From contig CM032117.1 in the NCBI GenBank assembly GCA_018894105.1, positions 2,073,501 to 2,137,500 on the forward strand: a stretch of 64,000 nucleotides of DNA, written 5' to 3'. This document shows, piece by piece, positions 46,384 to 56,160 of this stretch. The translations under genes were made by a program, and so were the position numbers. Under the pieces are notes generated by a model. That model worked only from the letters and a program-made list of their open reading frames with translations. It made no database searches and was not told the origin of the DNA. The stretch's first letter is position 1. Each line of letters begins with the position of its first letter. The stretch is from Jacaranda mimosifolia (Eukaryota; Streptophyta; Magnoliopsida; Lamiales; Bignoniaceae).

Positions 46384-47186
46384 TGTGATTATGAGCTCAA
46401 ATTGATATGGGTGTACTATTTTTCGTTACAAATTGTATGTTATGAAGAGCCATAGAATTTTTCCAAGAACTTGATTGAGCGAGCAATATTTGATTCTTTT
46501 AAGGTGCCTGCACTGATTGTGTCTCGTGTCTGCTGTTCCTCCCAAGAAGAGTTCATGTTTTTGTCTCTTTCTTTTCACCTCCTGTCTTTCCCCTTCAACG
46601 TATCGTTTGATGATGTGGTATTTCAAAGATACCATCAATTAAAATAATATTTACAAAATGAACTTTGTGTCCTATCATTTCAAAGCTTCACAATTTCAAT
46701 ACTTCTAGATCATTTGATTTTAATAATTCGACATATCCATTAAGATATTAGTTGGCATCACTATAAATAATTTCATTATCACACTTTTTAAGTATGTTAT
46801 ATACTAAAACTTATCTATATTGCTTCTTTACTTCTAGTACTATTATTTATTCTATATCCTTTATTGATTTGGACGTTGGATAATTTACCTTACGCAAATT
46901 CTAACAATCTTAACTTTATTTCACTGTTTTGAACTTAGTCCAATTTAATGATAATTAGGTAAAATATAAATCTCACACTCACCTAACACTTATAGTCCAA
47001 TATGTTGAAGCACGTGCATACAAAGGTTTAAAAATAAAGAATGACCTTTTAAGAATTGTGTACATATGTGTCTTTTACATGAATCAAAAGTTATCGTTTA
47101 AAGTGCAGAAAAAATTCACTGTTGGTCCAACAGTATCTGTCGAACAGCCGAAGCATTTGTATTTATTCCTGGTGGCTGTGTAAATA

Positions 47187-47217
<31 letters not shown>

Positions 47218-49001
47218 TTTTCACTTCTTGTTTATGTTATGAAGAATGTGAAGATCACATGCATGATTCCTTTTATAAGTCAATTGAGCTGGCAGCTGGC
47301 CGATCCCAAATCCGTCGGCACGAATAACAAGAATACTGTCAAATCTTGTTTCTTCTCCATTTTAAGTGGTTCAAATGAATTGCAAGAGCAGGACATGAGT
47401 ACTATCTGCCGCGTTCATTGGAGAAAAATATGGGTTCTTTTCACTTTCGTCTCTTCAAGGTAATATATGTTTCCTCTTTCTCAAAATTCTTACTTTTATT
47501 TTTTTAACCTATTTTGAAATACAACTTTATTATATTTATCTTTTCTCAAAATACACTCGTTGTGACATTGACTAGCAGAAGTGATTAAAATCCTTCTTCA
47601 ATCACATCTGAAGAAATTCCAGACTTAGCCATAAGATAAAATATGAAAAAGGTGGAAAAAGTAGATGTTCAGCAAAACATATAATGAGAGTGCAAGATAC
47701 GGCACGCAACTCTCATGGTGGAATTGTGGTCAAGCCCTAATGTAACTGTGCAGATTTCATAATCTCAGGGAACATACAACACATAAAAACAACCATTTTT
47801 ATGTCGCTAAAAAAATTGATATTAAAAATTCATAATTTTAATTATAAAATTAATTTAATTAAATTTAAAATAATATTTTTGTAGTTAATTTTTACTATCA
47901 TTAATTCTTAGTCAATGATTATTTTATATATAATTTTTTTTTATGAATAATGCATTACTAAATTGTTTCACTTTGAAGTATAAAATTATAGATTAACAAC
48001 TAATAATTTTTATTATTTATAATTTAAAAAAATTATATTTATTATAAAATTTATAATTATAACTATAAAATTAATTTCGCAATATTTTTTTTTTATAGTA
48101 GACATCTAACTATTTGGTAGTGTTAAAAGCAAATTGAATCTAAACAAAATCTACAGCATTGACCATCAGTCAAAGAATGATGTATCACTTGAAGTTGATT
48201 AGTGGTAGATTAACAACCGTTTGTTTTCATTTTCAAGCCCTATTTTTAATTTTATTTGGAAATAAATATTAAAAACAAACATTTTTTCGTAATTCTTTTT
48301 AAAAAAGTATTAGATTTTCTTCACAAAACTCTTTCAAAACCTATTTTATATCATATTATCACATCAATCAAATTTAAATTTGATTTGATATAAAGTAGCG
48401 CTATCATTTTTAAATTAATAAAATATACATATATTTTTAAAAAATAATTTTTTTAAACATAAAAAAATATAAATTAACCTACATTTCAATTCTATAACTT
48501 ATTTTAATCATTATTTTCTAACATTTCATCCAAATATATATCTTAATTTTTATTTTTATTTCATAATTAATTTTTTAATTTTTAAAAATATACGAAAACT
48601 GAAAATACCTTTGCAAATAAAACCAAACAGGAGTCTTTTACGTATCAGGACTCACTCTTTGAGTCAACTTTGAATACTACCTGTGCTGCTGTTGTCAAAT
48701 GTTGTCTCAAATTATCGTCAAATATAAAAAAATAAGAAATTAGTATCTTTTAGGTCACATCAACCAGTTGGCACCTAACGCCACCACACAGTGGGAAAAA
48801 TAAAATAAAACAACTCAATACAGGAGCACTAGGGCAACAAAAGGAATTCCTATTTTACAGGATATAATTGCAGGTCATGACTAACTTTTTTTTTTTTTTT
48901 TTTTTAATTTAAATATGGATTTCAGATGATAATTGGCAATTAAAATTATTATAGACAAAGAAATTTTATGGACAACGTCAAGGTACACATTAATAACGTT
49001 A
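46384..49001. other. Intergenic region downstream of LecRK 1
   Basis: No gene is supported; the frame at 47122-47463 crosses a TA repeat and is not convincing. Bases 46384-47699 are unique in this window, and the matching part is missing from copy B. From about 47700 (GGCACGCAACTCTCATGGTG) the sequence is duplicated at 51842. A MITE-like insertion (48216-48631) and a T-run (48886-48904) are present. Confidence 0.6.
48216..48631 (+). mobile_element. MITE-like insertion specific to copy A
   Basis: About 415 bases are present here but absent from the matching point of copy B (GTGGTAGACTTTTAAAGTC, near 52350). The ends CCGTTTGTTTTCATTTTCAA and, as complement, CCTGTTTGGTTTTATTTGC form an imperfect inverted repeat. 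The interior is A/T-rich and non-coding. Confidence 0.65.
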
Positions 49002-49332
49002 CTAGTCAATTCTAGGTGGATTACAAACTTTTCCAGAGGAATCAACGAAGATCCGAAGTCATGTGGAACCACCTGAATACGGGTCACGGCAGACATCTCT
49101 TCCTTTATCTTCCTTCCACCACTTCGGGCCACGTTGATTTCCCGGGCAAACACGTCCCAATTCCTCCTGAACAGATTAACGAAATAACAACTTAGACTTA
49201 ATTATGTTTATGTGATTATCAAATCTAAACATAATTAAGATAATTAATCACACCTTCATCTGGTTCGGATGATGGCTCAACTAATTGTTTCTGGGTTTGA
49301 ACCTCCTCTGGTTGGCTCTCCTTCTCAGCCAT
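49002..49332 (-). pseudogene. Potato-inhibitor-I family protease inhibitor, broken copy
   Basis: On the minus strand, exon 1 (49332-49254) still reads MAEKESQPEEVQTQKQLVEP and ends at a GT donor like the intact copy. Exon 2 starts at 49166. Compared with the intact gene at 53242-53628 it has two deletions. One removes about 23 bases in the EVVGLTAEAAER segment. The other is a net loss of about 34 bases that removes the entire reactive-site loop (PDSFLTMDYRTDRVR) and shifts the frame. The remaining part, KIKEEMSAVTRIQVVP, is recognisable. It cannot make an inhibitor. The TATA-like ACTATATAG about 75 bases upstream of the ATG survives. Confidence 0.85.
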
Positions 49333-49466
49333 CAGGGTAAACTGTAAAGAATGAATGATTTTTACAAAATTTATTACTAATTAATGTATCTTGTAGATGG
49401 TACTATATAGTATATCTATTGTCAATTGCTTTGATTATGTCGATGCATCGAGCTGTACTTCACTTA

Positions 49467-49826
49467 GAAGGTGTTTGGATGAGTTTATAAACTGCTCAAA
49501 ATATTTTATAAGATGTTTAAGAGGTTATGGATGTTAAAGAATGTTTGGTAAATTTTTTTTAGAAAAGAATTTATAAACTCTTTTTTTTAAAAAGCTAAGA
49601 GTTCCTAACTTATTTGAACATCTTATAAATTCTCTTAATTTTAATTATATTAATTACAAAATTATTATTATTAACATTTTATAAGTTTTAAGATTTTATT
49701 CTATCCAAACACTTTAAGAACTTATTTTTGAAAAAAGATCTAACATTTTATAAGCTCCAAAAATATTTTATAAAATGTAAAAACTTATAAAAAATTTTAA
49801 ATAAATTTAGCCAAATATTCTTAAAC
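49467..49826 (+). mobile_element. MITE, 'GTGTTTGGGTGAG' family, copy 6 (copy A-specific)
   Basis: It starts GAAGGTGTTTGGATGAGTTT and ends AATTTAGCCAAATATTCTTA, with the usual CTTATAA-rich interior. Copy B reads straight through the site (CAGCTGTTGGCTTATACGAG near 53755), so this copy inserted after the duplication or was lost precisely from B. It sits about 130 bases upstream of the broken inhibitor gene's start codon. Confidence 0.75.
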
Positions 49827-50220
49827 GAGGAAATACAATACAATATATAGTATTTACTGTTTGTTTGGTTATCAGTGCCGGCCAAGCATTATTAGACTCC
49901 ATAATACATGTATTTTGTCTTGTGGAAAATGTGACATGAATGTTTATTACAAGACATTTTTTAAGTTTTTGTAAGGCGAAAAAAAGAAAAAAGAAAAAAA
50001 GAGCATTAATTTGTGGATAGAGCACTGAGTATTAAGCAATAAAGTCGAAACATAATTATTGTTAATTTGTGTCAAGCATTACAATGATTAAATAAAAAAT
50101 AGATATTTATTCATTACAGCAACTGGTGTCATAATATAAGTAGCTCCACAATCAGATATGCATCGATAATTTAATGTTGTTACTATTTGATACATAATAA
50201 AATTTCCTAAGAAGACCAGT

Positions 50221-50843
50221 TTAGGGCTGTCAACGGATCGGATTTGAATCAGATCTGTCATATCCGAATTCGAATTCGATTAACAAAATTTATATCCGAA
50301 TCCGATGGTTTTTTTCTTTCTTGTTTTTTCCTTTTAAATTTTATAAAAATATTGTATTTATAAAGTAAATATATGTCATATTTGAATTTTTAACAAATTT
50401 TTATTATATATTAATCAAAAAGTTAAATATTTGAATATTAAAGTCCTTTTTCACATTATATTAATGTATAGATAAACTATTATATGTTATTATATTTGAT
50501 ATTTTATCAATATCCCTCTTATTTTTTAGATTAAAAGACTCAATATTAATAGTATAATATAGATGTTAATATAGATATTAGGTCAATATAATATATAGAT
50601 TTTATTTTAAAATATTATTAATATTATATATAAGAGTATTAATTTAATAAAAAATATTAAAGTTCGGATTCGGATCTTTAACGGATTGGATTGCTTAATT
50701 CCATATTCGATCCATTTATTTAGGATTTCGAATATTTATAATCAAATCTGATCCGTCAAATATTTTAATTGAATAAAAATTTTAAAATTCAAATCGAATT
50801 CAGATTGAATTCGGACTAAAATCCGATCCATTGACAGCCCTAA
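50221..50843 (+). mobile_element. Non-autonomous hAT-like element, 'TTAGGGCTGTCAAYGGATCGG' family, copy 2
   Basis: The two ends are a 21-base inverted repeat with one mismatch (TTAGGGCTGTCAACGGATCG at left; complement of the right end TTAGGGCTGTCAATGGATCG). Flanking octamers AGACCAGT and GGACCACA share five positions. Copy B of the duplication has the uninterrupted site (GAAGATCACACTCCGG near 54150), which confirms an insertion. The interior is rich in TCCGAATTCGAATTCG and GGATTCGGAT words. At 623 bases it is non-coding. Confidence 0.85.
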
Positions 50844-51271
50844 GGACCACACTCCGGAGTCCGGAGTCTCCAAGCTAGGACGGACCAATCTGTCGGCCTA
50901 TTAATGAAATGGCCTGGCCCACAGTTCTGCAGAACCCGTTGATGACTTTGCTTTTTTAGTTGACTAACATTGTTAAATTGTTAATGGGTTAGAATTTAAT
51001 TTGGATTCAATTTAAATTTTAACATTTTTAATTGATTAAAACATTTGATGAATTAAATTTGATTATAATTATTTAAAATTTAAATTTTATTAAATTAATA
51101 TTATTATATATATAGTATTAACAAAGATTTTAAATGATATATATTATATTGACTGAATACTTATATTTTGCCATTAATTGTTCTGGGCCTTATTAATATT
51201 ATCCCAAAAATAAGAGAAGGTACTAACAAGAAATATAAAAGAATGTCAAATATAATATTATAGAATAGTTT

Positions 51272-51829
51272 ACCATAAATTGGCGACTAGATGTTGACCC
51301 CTTGGACTTGGCAAACAAATTGTTAATTCTTGCTCTATTTTTCAAATCTTTCCCAATACTTATAGTTATACATCTTATCAATGCATTTATTCCAAGAACT
51401 TTAAAATACAAATATGCTCAAAAGGGGAAAAATAAAAAATAAAATGACATTCTTTTCACCAAACCATTATAAGGACTACAGTAATATATAATAAAGTCAA
51501 TTCCGGTCGTTGGATAGCTTTTATTTCAACCGTCTTTTTGAAAGCAGCACTAAGGCTTGTATTTTAAGGGTAAGTTTGGTTGTATTTTAAATTTATCTCA
51601 GGATTAATTATCTCATGAGAAGATAGGATAATTTATCTCATGGATAGAGGTGAGATTAATAATACCATATATTAAATATATATATACGGGCCCAATGATA
51701 AATCACGAACCTGTGTATATATAATCCCATATAATTCCACCAATCAAACTTGCCCAAGAGAAAAGGGCACCTAACAACATTAATGCCAAAATCCCACCAA
51801 TCTTTAATTTCACCTCCATCAGACCAAAC
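51272..51829 (+). promoter_or_regulatory. Orphan LecRK promoter in copy B
   Basis: This matches the 400 bases upstream of LecRK 1 (for example TTATTCCAAGAACTTTAAAA, then CATTATAAGGACTACAGTAA, then TTTAATTTCACCTCCATCAG), up to about 30 bases before its ATG. A 188-base MITE interrupts it at 51568. No kinase sequence follows. If it still drives transcription, the transcript would run into non-coding spacer toward the convergent inhibitor gene. Confidence 0.75.
51568..51755 (+). mobile_element. MITE in the orphan promoter (188 bp)
   Basis: The ends GGGTAAGTTTGGTTGTA and, as complement, GGGCAAGTTTGATTGGT form a 15-base inverted repeat with two mismatches. The empty site in copy A reads TTTTAAGAGAAA; the filled site is TTTTAA, element, AAGAGAAA, so only AA is duplicated. 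The GGG-start and TTTGG ends resemble Harbinger/Tourist-type MITEs, but the duplication is shorter than their usual three bases. Confidence 0.8.
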
Positions 51830-52583
51830 GTCGGGATTATATGGCACGCAACTCTCATGGTGGAATTGTGGTCAAGCCACTAATGTTACTGTGCTGATTT
51901 CATAATCTCGGGAAACATACGAACACACCCACAAAAACAATTTGTATGTCACTATAAAAAAAATTTGATGTTAAAAACTTATAGTTTTAATTATAAAATT
52001 AATTTAATTAAATTCAAAATAATATTTCCATATTTAATTTTTGCTATCATTAATTTCTAGTTGATAATTATTTATATATATATAATATTCTTTTTTATGC
52101 ATTATTAAATTGTTGCACTTTGAAGTATAAAATTATGGATTAACAACTAATAATTTTTATTGTTTATAATTTAAAAAAATTATATTAATTATAAAAATTT
52201 ATAATTATAACTATAAAATTAATTTTGCAATAATCTTTTTTACAGTAGATATCTAATTATTTGGTAGTGTTAAAAAGCAAGCTGAATCTGCACAAAATCT
52301 AGAGCATTGACCCTCAGTCATGGAATAATGTATCACCTCAAAGTTGATTAGTGGTAGACTTTTAAAGTCTTTTACGTATGAAGACTCTCCTTTGGTTCAA
52401 CTTTCAATGGTACTGCTGTTGTCAAATGTTGCCTCAAATTTCGGCAAAATGAAAATTACGCCTATGTTCATTTCGGTAAAATATAATCAAATATATTAAT
52501 CACTTTTTTTCTTAAAATAGTTTTTTAAAATATCTTTTTAAATTAATTGATTTATTATCAAAAACCCCATAAATATCCAATCA

Positions 52584-52585
<2 letters not shown>

Positions 52586-52618
<33 letters not shown>
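52586..52618. repeat. (CA)n microsatellite
   Basis: About 16 CA units are followed by TATATATA. It lies inside the copy B-specific insertion, within a degenerate element related to the MITE at 54253 (shared TCAATTCCATTTCACC, TACTACAGTAGAAA, ATAAACAAACAT and CCAAACATTACC words). Confidence 0.9.
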
Positions 52619-52627
<9 letters not shown>

Positions 52628-53241
52628 TATTACAATAAAAAATATTATTCAATTCCATTTCACCCCAAAATCCCGATAGAAAGTATTGATTTAACTACTA
52701 CAGTAGAAATTATCTCCTCCTAAAATATAAACAAACATGCCAAATTACCCAAAATAATTTTCTAATTATTCTCAATACGTAAACAAACATACATCATATT
52801 TTAAATATAAATTTCACATTTTCCAAACCCCTTCACATAACTCATTCTCCCAAAACATATAATCCAAAACATCAAATTCATATCCAAACATTACCTAGGA
52901 AATTATCATTATATGTTACAAAAATTAAGAAACTATTATATATCTTTTAGGTCATCACTCATCATCAACCTGTTTTCACCAAACACCACTACACAGTGGG
53001 AAAATAAAATAAAATAACTCAATACAGCAGCACTAATTAAGGCAAGAACAAAAAATTCCAATTTTATAGGATATATTGACATAATTGCAGGTCATGATTA
53101 ATTATTTTTTTTCATTTAAATATTAATTTCAGATGATAATTGGCAATTGAATTTTTCACTGAAAAAGAACCACATCTCTTAAACATTGTTATAGATACAG
53201 AAATTTTAAGGACAAGGTCAAGGTACACAGTAATAACATTA

Positions 53242-53628
53242 CTAGCCAATTCTAGGTGGATTAGAAACTTTTCCAGAGGAATCAACGAAGATCCGAACCC
53301 GATCTGTTCGGTAATCCATTGTCAGAAACGAGTCGGGTGGAACCACCTGAATACGGGTCACAGCAGGCATCTCTTCCTTTATCTTCCTTTCGGCTGCTTC
53401 TGCCGTTAGCCCCACCACTTCGGGCCACGTTGATTTCCCGGGCAAACACGTCCCAATTCCTCCTGAACAGATTAACGAAATAATAACTTAGACTTAATTA
53501 TGTTTATGTGATTACCAAATCTAAACATAATTAAGATAATTAACCACACCTTCATCTGGGGTGGATGATGGCTCAACTAAATGTTTCAGGGTTTGAACCT
53601 CTTCTGGTTGGCTCTCCTTCTCAGCCAT
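53242..53628 (-). CDS. Potato-inhibitor-I family serine protease inhibitor
   Basis: Two exons lie on the minus strand: 53628-53550 (donor GATGAAG|GTGTGG) and 53462-53242 (acceptor CTGTTCAG). The intron is phase 1, and the product is 99 residues. Exon 1 encodes a polar leader, MAEKESQPEEVQTLKHLVEP. Exon 2 begins GIGTCLPGKSTWPEVVGL, the family signature, followed by EAAERKIKEEMPAVTRIQVV, the binding loop DSFLTMDYRTDRVR and the terminal VSNPPRIG. By alignment with the family the scissile bond is Met-Asp in TMDY, suggesting action on chymotrypsin/subtilisin-like proteases. There is no signal peptide, as in the cytosolic subgroup. The family is commonly wound- or pathogen-inducible; that is not visible here. 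A TATA-like ACTATATAGT lies at 53701-53711, about 75 bases upstream of the ATG, and is conserved in the broken copy. Confidence 0.9.
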
Positions 53629-53700
53629 CAGGGTAAACTGTAAAGAATGAATGATTTTTACAAGATTTATTATTGCTAATTAACGTATCCTGTAGATGGT

Positions 53701-53711
53701 ACTATATAGTA
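53701..53711 (-). promoter_or_regulatory. TATA-like box of the protease inhibitor gene
   Basis: The near-palindrome ACTATATAGTA lies about 75 bases before the start codon on the minus strand. The same word at the same distance precedes the broken copy (about 49400-49411). Position and conservation support it. Confidence 0.5.
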
Positions 53712-54252
53712 TATCTATTCTCAATTGCTTCGATTATGTCGATGTATCCAGCTGTTGGCTTATACGAGGAAATAAAATATAGTATTTACTGTTTGTTTGG
53801 TTATCGGTGCAGGCCAAGCATCATTAAATTCTATAGTACATATATTTTTGTTGTGGAAAATGTGAGGTGAATGTTTATTATTAGACATTTTTTAAGTTTT
53901 TGTAATGTGAAAAAAAATAAAAAAAAATAAATAAATATTAATTTGTGGATAGAGCACTGAGTATTAAGCAAAAAAATTGAAACATAATTATTGTTAATTT
54001 GCATAAAGCATTATTATAATGACTAAATAAAAAATATTGATATTTATTCATTAGCCAGCAACTGGTGTCATAGTATAAGTAGCTCCAAAATTTGATATGC
54101 ATCGATAATTTAATTTTTGTTACTATTTGATAGATGATAAAATTTCCAGAGAAGATCACACTCCGGAGTCGCCAAGCTTGGACGGCCCAATCTATCGGCC
54201 CATTAATGAAATGGCCTGGCCCACAGTTATGCAGAACCCGTTAATAACTTTG

Positions 54253-54594
54253 GGTATGTTTGGTTATATTTTCCCAAAACAACATTGTTTTTAAGAAATA
54301 TTACCAAACATATCCTCCATTTTTTTCCAAACTATACATTTTCCAATATATATATATATATATTATATATATACATTATATATTTTTTATTATTATCCAA
54401 ATATTAAAATAATCATTCAATTCAATTGTCACCACCAAAATCCAATAAAAAAATATTGATTTGACTGCTACAGTGGAAAAATATTTCCTCCAAAACATAA
54501 ACAAACATATCAAAAAACAACTTTCACATTCTTCAATAATTCATTCTCCCAAAACACATAATAAAATCAAATAAAAAACATAACAAAACATTAC
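54253..54594 (+). mobile_element. MITE with target-site duplication CTTTG
   Basis: The ends are GGTATGTTTGGTTATATTTT and, as complement, GGTAATGTTTTGTTATG (imperfect). CTTTG is present on both sides (54248-54252 and 54595-54599). The matching position in copy A (GATGACTTTGCTTTTTTAG near 50950) has a single CTTTG, which proves an insertion of 342 bases. Related sequences lie at about 52460-52900 and, inverted, at about 58080-58335. Confidence 0.85.
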
Positions 54595-55842
54595 CTTTGC
54601 TTTTTTAGTTGATCAGAATTGTTAAATTGTTAATGGGTTAGAATTTAGTTCGGATTCAATTCAAATTTTAACATTTTCAATTGATTAAAACATTTGATGA
54701 ATTAAATTTAATTATAATTATTTAAAATTTAAATTTTATTAAATTAATATTATTATATATAGTATTAATAAAGATTTTAAATAATATATATTATATTAAC
54801 TTAATATTTATATTTTGCCATTCATTGGTCTTGGCCTTATCAGTATTAGCCCAAAAATAAGAGAAAAGGTACTAACAAGAAATATAAAAGAATGTCAAAT
54901 ATAATATTATAGAATAGTTTACTTATAAACTAATATATAATATGAGATAAGGGCTTATTATTTAAGTATTTAACTTATTGAGTCAAAAAAATGGTAAAAA
55001 GTTGACAAAAACTTAAACTTGGCGCAACTTACTATGAAAAAATTATAATGTTACATATATCCAAAAAAGAAAAAAAAAGAAAAAGAAATCAGATTGAATT
55101 TTTTGTTGAATTATGAAAATTTATTGAACTCAAATATGATATTTATTAACATAAATCTTATAGAATATTGTTTGAATTTAAATGTAAATATTAATAATCG
55201 AATATGAAATTCACATATCACTGATTTGATTCGAATTTGATTCACCAACAGACGCACACTTTATATTTTTATAACTTTCAATATACCAGTAAGTTAATGA
55301 TTTTGCTAAGTGGGCCGAGAGTCATACTTACCAATTAATGTATTTTGTGATGGTGGTTTCTTCTTATGTCTTGACAATGCTTTTGATTAATATATAATAT
55401 TAAGTTCATTGAATTAAAAAAAATGATCTTCACATAAAAAAGAATAAAGTTATAAACTGAATATATTTCATATAAAAATTTGAAATAGGTTTATTCAAAT
55501 ATAAACGACTTGAACATACATGAAATAGAAAATAAAGAAAATAATTATACACATAAAAATTACTCTGAGTTTGACTGTAGGCACGAATTTACCTTCTTTT
55601 CTATAGTAATCATTATTTAGACTAAATACGCCCGATATATAATGCACTAGTCCAAAGCACACCGCGCAAAGTGAGATGCCTTGCTCGTGGAAATAATTAA
55701 ATATATGCGTTATATTTATTTATATTTTGTAAAATATTATTATTAATTATAGATTGCAAATTAATAGTAAGCATTTAGTTAAAAAATAGTAAGTATTTCT
55801 TTGAAGTCTAAATGGCTGTTTAATATTTCTTTGGCAGAAAAT

Positions 55843-56160
55843 GGCTTGTTTGCTTGTGTTTTGGGGAAGGACAAAATGTTAAATCAATGATTTTTTTGTT
55901 GAGTTTGTGAGGTAAAATGAGTATTTTAAAATTATTTATATATGTGTATATATAGATTGTATGAGTAATAGTATGTGTATATATTTATAATGACGAGACA
56001 ATTGATTAGAACTTTGGGGGATGTGTTGGGAGTGTGAATAGTAGGAATTTTTTGGGGATAAATTTTGTATTTTGAGAGTGAAATCGAAAAATGTGTAGTG
56101 TTTGTTTGTTTAATTTTTGGGAGTTGAAATATGTATTGGGAGTTTGTAAACAAATAAGCC
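55843..56160. mobile_element. MITE-like element, 'GGCTTGTTTGC' ends
   Basis: The left end is GGCTTGTTTGCTTGTGTTTT. The complement of the right end is GGGCTTATTTGTTTACAAAC. The interior has GGGGGATGTGTTGGGAGTGT and similar G/T-rich words on this strand. No coding capacity; ends are approximate. Confidence 0.5.

Larger units (their letters stand above)
43898..51271. repeat. Tandem segmental duplication, copy A (7.4 kb)
   Basis: The left end matches 51272 onward (CTAGATGTTG, then TTGGACTTGGCAAACCAATT). The right end (GAATGTCAAATATAATATTA, then GAATAGTTTA) matches about 54888-54918. Copy A contains the LecRK gene, the broken potato-inhibitor-I gene and three insertions absent from copy B (48216-48631, 49467-49826, 50221-50843). 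Confidence 0.85.
49333..53241. other. Spacer between the two protease-inhibitor copies
   Basis: No intact gene is present. It contains the upstream region of the broken inhibitor, two insertions (49467-49826 and 50221-50843), and the end of duplication copy A at about 51271. Then come the promoter-only start of copy B (51272-51829, interrupted by a MITE) and the LecRK-loss junction (51830-51841). The duplicated spacer follows (51842 onward), with an insertion of about 450 bases around 52460-52900 that carries a CA microsatellite. Open frames at 49807, 51223 and 51656 fall in repeats and are not called. Confidence 0.65.
51272..54918. repeat. Tandem segmental duplication, copy B (3.6 kb, LecRK lost)
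   Basis: It repeats 43898-44310 (LecRK upstream region) at 51272-51829, then jumps at 51830-51841 to the equivalent of 47700 and follows copy A to about 54918. About 3.4 kb, including the whole LecRK coding sequence, is missing. It carries insertions not in copy A: 51568-51755, about 52460-52900, and 54253-54594. Confidence 0.85.

Noticed and set aside
47122..47463. 113-codon open frame downstream of LecRK 1
   Set aside because: It begins beside and runs through a TA/T repeat (47183-47221) encoding runs of Ile/Tyr/Phe, with no family signature in the rest.
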